A stretch of 17,680 nt of DNA from CAKOSP01 sp964369625 (lineage in GTDB: Bacteria; Bacillota_I; Bacilli_A; RF39; UBA660): contig CAYJFC010000023.1 of assembly GCA_964369625.1 (NCBI GenBank), positions 1 through 17,680 of the forward strand. Reading direction: 5' to 3'. Of the stretch, positions 14,069 to 17,680 are shown in pieces. The notes beneath the pieces were generated by a model that searched no databases, was not told where the DNA came from, and worked only from the letters and a program-made list of their open reading frames with translations. Each line of letters starts with the position of its first letter. The stretch's first letter is position 1. Made by a program: the position numbers and the translations under genes.

Positions 14069-16070
14069 TTTCTTTTTTTACCTTCATATCATTAGATGCT
14101 TCGTTTAAACAGTCTTCAATAGTTTTTAAATTATCCATTATCATACTATAACCAAATTTAGCACCATTTTCATATGGTAATTTTTGTACTTCTTTATTTA
14201 ATTTGTGAATATAATTTGTAATTTGTTTTTGATTGTATGATATTAAATATATTACAAATTCATTTCCATCAGTTCTCATTACTTCACTATTATCAAGTTG
14301 AGTTTTAATTAAAGCATTAGCAAATGATTTGATTTGTCTATCACCTTCATTATAACCATGAACGTCATTAATTTTTTGTACTCCATTTAAATTAACTATA
14401 ATTATTGCTTGTGGATAAATTGTATTATTATCCCAATTTTGTATACATTCATTTAAATAATTTCTATTTTTAAGTGATGTTAATTGATCAATAAACTTCA
14501 TCTTATCATCTTTTTTAATTTTTTTAGCAATTTTTATTTTTTTAGTTTTCTTAATTACAATATATAAAGCTATTAATCCAATGATAACTAAAATTATTAT
14601 GTATCTTGCGATTAAGCCTATTAAATTCCCTGCTTTAACTGTTTCTGTATGATTATTAAAACCTTCATTTACAACTTGTTTATCATTTAATAAATCTATA
14701 TATTTATTAAATAATAAATATAATGTTTGCTCAGTGTCTTTTATAGCATAATTATAATTTATATCAGTTTCATATGTATATCTTATAGTATAATTATCCA
14801 GTTTATCGGCACTATAAGTTTCATATGTTTTTTTATCTATAATTATTATTTCATTATCGTTATTTAATTTAAATAACTCATTTCCTTCATATGTTTTTAC
14901 AGTTACACCATTTATTGTATTAACATAATCATATAGTTTACTGTTAGCTTCTACATAAACTGTTTTGCCACTAAGTGCACTAACTGAATCAATAACTGTA
15001 TTATCCTCGATATTAGCTATAACACTAAATGAAAGAGGTAAACCATCAGTTGTGTTTTTATATTCACTAGTAAAGTTATATTTATTAAAATACATATCTA
15101 ATTCTTTTTTATCAATAGCACTTACAAAATTTTTGTAATTATTATATTTTTTAAAATTAAATTCTATACCCGCAAAATCACTAAATTCTTTTAAAACTAC
15201 TGCAGATATACCACCAAATTCTCCTGCTTCAATAACTTCATAAGGTGATGATGATAGTAATCCATATTCATATATTACACTTCTTAATTTATGAATATCA
15301 GTTTCTGTTATATTAAGTGCAGTTACATAAGTAGTAAATTCATTTTCTTTATATGATGTATAAAAATTTTCTATCCATGTACCATTATAATATTTAGTTA
15401 AAATACTATTTAAAACACTGTTATCACCACTTATTGTAAAATAATAATTAATATCCGAAAAATGATATAATACATTATAATTATTAAATAATATTTGATC
15501 CATATATATATTAAGTGGAACTATTATATATTCTATTTCTTCACTAAATGCAGTTAATAAATTATCATCTGTATCATAAGTAGTAAATGTTGCACCAGTT
15601 ATATATTCATTTATAAGTTCTTCATTAGATTTTAATATTCCTATATTCTTATTTTCTAAATCGCTATAATCTGTTACTATTTCATCTGTTTTACCAACTA
15701 AAACATAGTGATCTTTATATACGACTAAATCATTATTAGTTATACTATTTTTGACTCCTAAAGTAAGTCCTGATACACTATTTTCATAATTATATGTTAT
15801 AGGATTTATTTGTAAATTATATGTATTAGCAAAATCTTCTAAGAAGTCATAATATATTCCTTCTCCTTCACTACCAAATATATTCACATTGTTTACTACA
15901 TTAATATTTAGTACTGAATTTGTATTATCATCAATCCAAGTTCTTTCTTCAACTGTTAAAGCATTTTCATCTGTTAATATATTATAAAATATTATTGACG
16001 TTACTGCTAATACAATAACTATTAAAGATATAATAAATATTTTTTTATGTCTTTTAATAAAATTTTTCAT
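14052..16070 (-). CDS. membrane sensor with two solute-binding-like domains and a degenerate GGDEF domain
   Basis: A 672-aa protein. Membrane helix 1 is at about residues 10-30. An extracellular region follows with two domains like bacterial solute-binding family 3: the first at about 38-255, opening LTVEERTWIDDN, and the second at about 275-460, with GGISAVVLKEFSDFAGIEF. Helix 2 is at about 483-506 and a GGDEF domain at about 525-660 (QLTSLKNRNYL at 529-539). The signature is DGNEF (601-605) instead of GGDEF, and the metal-binding DxD of the FKxIND segment is Asn560-Leu-Asn562. Both metal ligands are thus Asn, so diguanylate cyclase activity is unlikely. It may bind nucleotide or signal by contact. 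The start is ATG (16068-16070) after AAGGTGAG; the GTG at 16077-16079 lies inside that Shine-Dalgarno sequence. Confidence 0.85.
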   Translation of the reverse strand: MKNFIKRHKKIFIISLIVIVLAVTSIIFYNILTDENALTVEERTWIDDNTNSVLNINVVNNVNIFGSEGEGIYYDFLEDFANTYNLQINPITYNYENSVSGLTLGVKNSITNNDLVVYKDHYVLVGKTDEIVTDYSDLENKNIGILKSNEELINEYITGATFTTYDTDDNLLTAFSEEIEYIIVPLNIYMDQILFNNYNVLYHFSDINYYFTISGDNSVLNSILTKYYNGTWIENFYTSYKENEFTTYVTALNITETDIHKLRSVIYEYGLLSSSPYEVIEAGEFGGISAVVLKEFSDFAGIEFNFKKYNNYKNFVSAIDKKELDMYFNKYNFTSEYKNTTDGLPLSFSVIANIEDNTVIDSVSALSGKTVYVEANSKLYDYVNTINGVTVKTYEGNELFKLNNDNEIIIIDKKTYETYSADKLDNYTIRYTYETDINYNYAIKDTEQTLYLLFNKYIDLLNDKQVVNEGFNNHTETVKAGNLIGLIARYIIILVIIGLIALYIVIKKTKKIKIAKKIKKDDKMKFIDQLTSLKNRNYLNECIQNWDNNTIYPQAIIIVNLNGVQKINDVHGYNEGDRQIKSFANALIKTQLDNSEVMRTDGNEFVIYLISYNQKQITNYIHKLNKEVQKLPYENGAKFGYSMIMDNLKTIEDCLNEASNDMKVKKENEKNK

Positions 16071-16071
16071 C

Positions 16072-16563
16072 TTACTCACCTTCTTCTACAACTGGTGTAT
16101 TATTACTCCAAGATATAACACTTGAAACAACATTCTTAGCACCAATCATAGTAAATCCTTCGCTTCCTTCACTAGAAGGAGCGCTTATTACAAAATTAAC
16201 ATCATAATAATCTGTTAATTTTGTATCTAAAACTTCTAAAGAGCTAGTTGCTAAATTTTGTCCATCTTGCAAAGACGTTCCGCTAGTATAAGTTATATGT
16301 ATATATATTATTTTACCTTGATCATTAAACGCAACTTCTTCTACATTTTCTAAATCCTTAAAATAGTCTTTATACGTATTTTCCATATCTTCAGTTATAA
16401 CATGCTGATCTATATCAGATAATCTATCTCCATAAGGAGATGAACTACCTCCAAAAAAGTATGTTGCTGCAACAACACATATTGCTATAAAACATGCAAT
16501 TAATATTACCATTAAAACTATCATAATTTTGTTATTTTGCCATAATTCTTTAATTTTTTTCAC
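16072..16563 (-). CDS. single-pass membrane protein with an extracellular domain, unknown function
   Basis: A 163-aa protein: a short basic cytoplasmic end, one membrane helix (about residues 12-35), then an outside domain (about 45-150) rich in Ser, Thr and Asp, with alternating strands and helices (NVEEVAFNDQGKIIYIHITY at 73-92). I do not recognise the family. The start chosen is GTG (16561-16563), 6 nt after AGGTG (16570-16574); an in-frame GTG at 16570-16572 is inside that Shine-Dalgarno sequence and about 2 nt from the predicted transcription start, so it is rejected. It is the first gene of the cluster with the GGDEF-like sensor, which begins 1 nt after its stop. Tight coupling suggests a common complex or pathway. 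Confidence 0.8.
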   Translation of the reverse strand: MKKIKELWQNNKIMIVLMVILIACFIAICVVAATYFFGGSSSPYGDRLSDIDQHVITEDMENTYKDYFKDLENVEEVAFNDQGKIIYIHITYTSGTSLQDGQNLATSSLEVLDTKLTDYYDVNFVISAPSSEGSEGFTMIGAKNVVSSVISWSNNTPVVEEGE

Positions 16564-16580
16564 TTTTTTCACCTATCCCA

Positions 16581-16609
16581 ATTATACTATATAAACTTTA
16601 ATCTTTCAA
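16581..16609 (-). promoter_or_regulatory. promoter of the membrane sensor cluster
   Basis: The minus strand reads TTGAAA (16604-16609), a 17-nt spacer and TATAAT (16581-16586). Predicted start is near 16574, which places the AGGTG at the very 5' end of the transcript and gives an about 11-nt leader. Confidence 0.75.
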
Positions 16610-16612
16610 TCG

Positions 16613-16636
16613 AAAAAGACTTTTTAAAAAAGTCTT
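16613..16636 (-). terminator. Rho-independent terminator after the 318-aa membrane protein gene
   Basis: Inverted repeat AAGACTTTTT / AAAAAGTCTT (16616-16625 and 16627-16636). The minus strand continues the stem with a run of five U. The stem overlaps the stop codon of the upstream gene. It separates this gene from the sensor cluster. Confidence 0.75.
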
Positions 16637-17591
16637 ACTGAGTAATATCTTGAACAATTTCAGTAGATATCCATGTATAACTATCTTCATTTATATTAAA
16701 AGTATGCTTATAAAGTTTAGCTTTACTTGCATATTTTTCAACTACTGTATTTGCATAATCTCCATCAGGAGCTACAATAGAAATATTTTCTTCAAAATAA
16801 GTATTAGAAGTAGGAAGAACCATGACTTTACCTATATAGTATGTATTGTTAGTAGGAGAACTTGTATCAAGCATTAAATCTTGAACAAATAATGCTCTTT
16901 CATATATATATAAATTAGTTGTACTTTCTCTAACTGATTCTATAACAGATATTTTACCACTATAAGCATCACTATTTTCCACTACACAATAAAATAAACC
17001 ATCATTATATTCACATTTTTCTTCTTCGCTTATAATATAATCTTTTTGGGAAATAATTAAATTTATACCATAATGATTTTTAAGTAGATTATTTATCGTT
17101 TCATACTCTGCTACAAAGCATGTTTTATCTGTTTGGGTGCAGTTTTCGGTTTTAAATGCATTAAAATCAAATTCACCAGTATATAGTACATCTTCATTAA
17201 GAATAGCTATATTTAATAAAGTTTTCATAAGCGCAGGTGAACTAATATTATCATATATCGCTTTATTATAATCATAAGCACTATCTTCATCAAAATAATA
17301 CGGAACATATTCTAAGTATTTAGTAGCTTCTTCCATTAACATTGATGTACTATTTTCTTCTTTTATTTGTGCTTCTTTTTCTTCATCAGGAACTATAAAT
17401 ACATAATAAACTGTATACCCAGTAGCGTATATTACTAACAATCCAATAACTATAGTAATAATTAATTTAAAAGTTTTGTTATCAATAATAGATTTTTTTT
17501 CTTTATTTATATTATTAGGCACTTCATTATTTATATTCATTTGATTATTATTTTCAACAACAATATTTTCTACATTATTTTCTTCATTCAT
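16635..17591 (-). CDS. single-pass membrane protein with Asn-rich cytoplasmic tail and cysteine-bearing extracellular domain
   Basis: A 318-aa protein. Residues 1-37 are Asn/Glu-rich and disordered-looking, one membrane helix is at about 41-66, and the rest (about 70-318) is predicted outside. The outside part has four cysteines in two close pairs (Cys151/Cys158 and Cys193/Cys202), compatible with disulfides. I recognise no family. The start is ATG (17589-17591) with AGGAGA at 17599-17604; the frame is open to 17645, but the extra 18 codons precede the RBS and cross the likely promoter. It is a single-gene transcript with its own terminator, next to the other membrane proteins and similar in layout to the 163-aa one, though not visibly similar in sequence. 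Confidence 0.8.
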   Translation of the reverse strand: MNEENNVENIVVENNNQMNINNEVPNNINKEKKSIIDNKTFKLIITIVIGLLVIYATGYTVYYVFIVPDEEKEAQIKEENSTSMLMEEATKYLEYVPYYFDEDSAYDYNKAIYDNISSPALMKTLLNIAILNEDVLYTGEFDFNAFKTENCTQTDKTCFVAEYETINNLLKNHYGINLIISQKDYIISEEEKCEYNDGLFYCVVENSDAYSGKISVIESVRESTTNLYIYERALFVQDLMLDTSSPTNNTYYIGKVMVLPTSNTYFEENISIVAPDGDYANTVVEKYASKAKLYKHTFNINEDSYTWISTEIVQDITQ

Positions 17592-17613
17592 ATTAATTTC
17601 TCCTATTATATAA

Positions 17614-17622
17614 ATAATAACA
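17614..17622 (-). promoter_or_regulatory. probable extended -10 promoter of the 318-aa protein gene
   Basis: The minus strand has TGtTATTAT (17614-17622) with no clear -35. Predicted start near 17607 is just before the AGGAGA. A TATAAT slightly downstream would be too close to the RBS. Confidence 0.45.
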
Positions 17623-17641
17623 TATTTTTTAATATATTTAC

Positions 17642-17676
17642 ACAAAAATAAAAACTAAAAATATCATTTTTAGTTT
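17642..17676 (-). terminator. terminator of a gene beyond the right edge
   Basis: Inverted repeat AAACTAAAAAT / ATTTTTAGTTT (17652-17662 and 17666-17676), 11 bp with a 3-nt loop, followed on the minus strand by TTATTTTTG. The gene it serves is outside the window. Confidence 0.65.
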
Positions 17677-17680
17677 CTAT

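Overview
The window is one strongly AT-rich stretch of a low-G+C Gram-positive (Bacilli-like) chromosome. Evidence for this: the rsmC(ybxB)-rpoB-rpoC order, Bacillus-sized RpoB (about 1198 aa) without the large insertions of proteobacterial RpoB, strong AGGAGG/AGGTG-type ribosome binding sites, TATAAT promoters (often extended TGnTATAAT), and hairpin-plus-U terminators. All tryptophans in the listed genes are TGG and UGA is not read through inside any gene, so this looks like the standard bacterial code rather than the Mycoplasma code. An uncultured host-associated Bacilli lineage near Erysipelotrichia/RF39 is plausible, but this is inference. Every gene except one small HTH gene is on the minus strand.

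Right to left along the minus strand: (1) 13208-17591, four membrane-protein genes. A single-pass protein has its own terminator. It is followed by a tight cluster of a second single-pass protein, a large protein with two solute-binding-like extracellular domains fused to a degenerate GGDEF domain, and a YihY/BrkB-family membrane protein. (2) 10447-13030, asparagine synthetase asnB and a two-TM protein with an extracellular domain, 1 nt apart. (3) 10130-10420 (+), a small XRE-type regulator divergent from rmuC. (4) 8348-10029, rmuC and a 1-nt-overlapping histidine-phosphatase-fold protein that has lost its catalytic residues. (5) 6343-8125, rpsB-tsf with a promoter, an about 110-nt leader and a terminator. 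(6) 5370-6272, an alternative sigma-70-type factor. (7) 1-5303, rsmC, rpoB and the first 335 codons of rpoC.

The information-processing genes form the left half and the envelope/sensing genes the right half. The most notable points are: RpoB carries lysine and aspartate at the two positions equivalent to E. coli Q513 and H526, classical rifampicin-resistance sites; a possible 31-codon ORF with an excellent Shine-Dalgarno sequence fills the rsmC-rpoB gap and overlaps the rpoB start; two separate proteins look like pseudoenzymes (histidine phosphatase and GGDEF); the alternative sigma gene lies immediately upstream of the core polymerase genes where rplJ-rplL would be expected; and S2 has a Rho-N/SAP-like tail. 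Several genes have a spurious in-frame upstream start inside or upstream of their Shine-Dalgarno sequence; the starts given here were chosen from RBS spacing and promoter position. No tRNA, rRNA, IS element, CRISPR array or phage gene was seen. No intergenic gap exceeds 300 bases.
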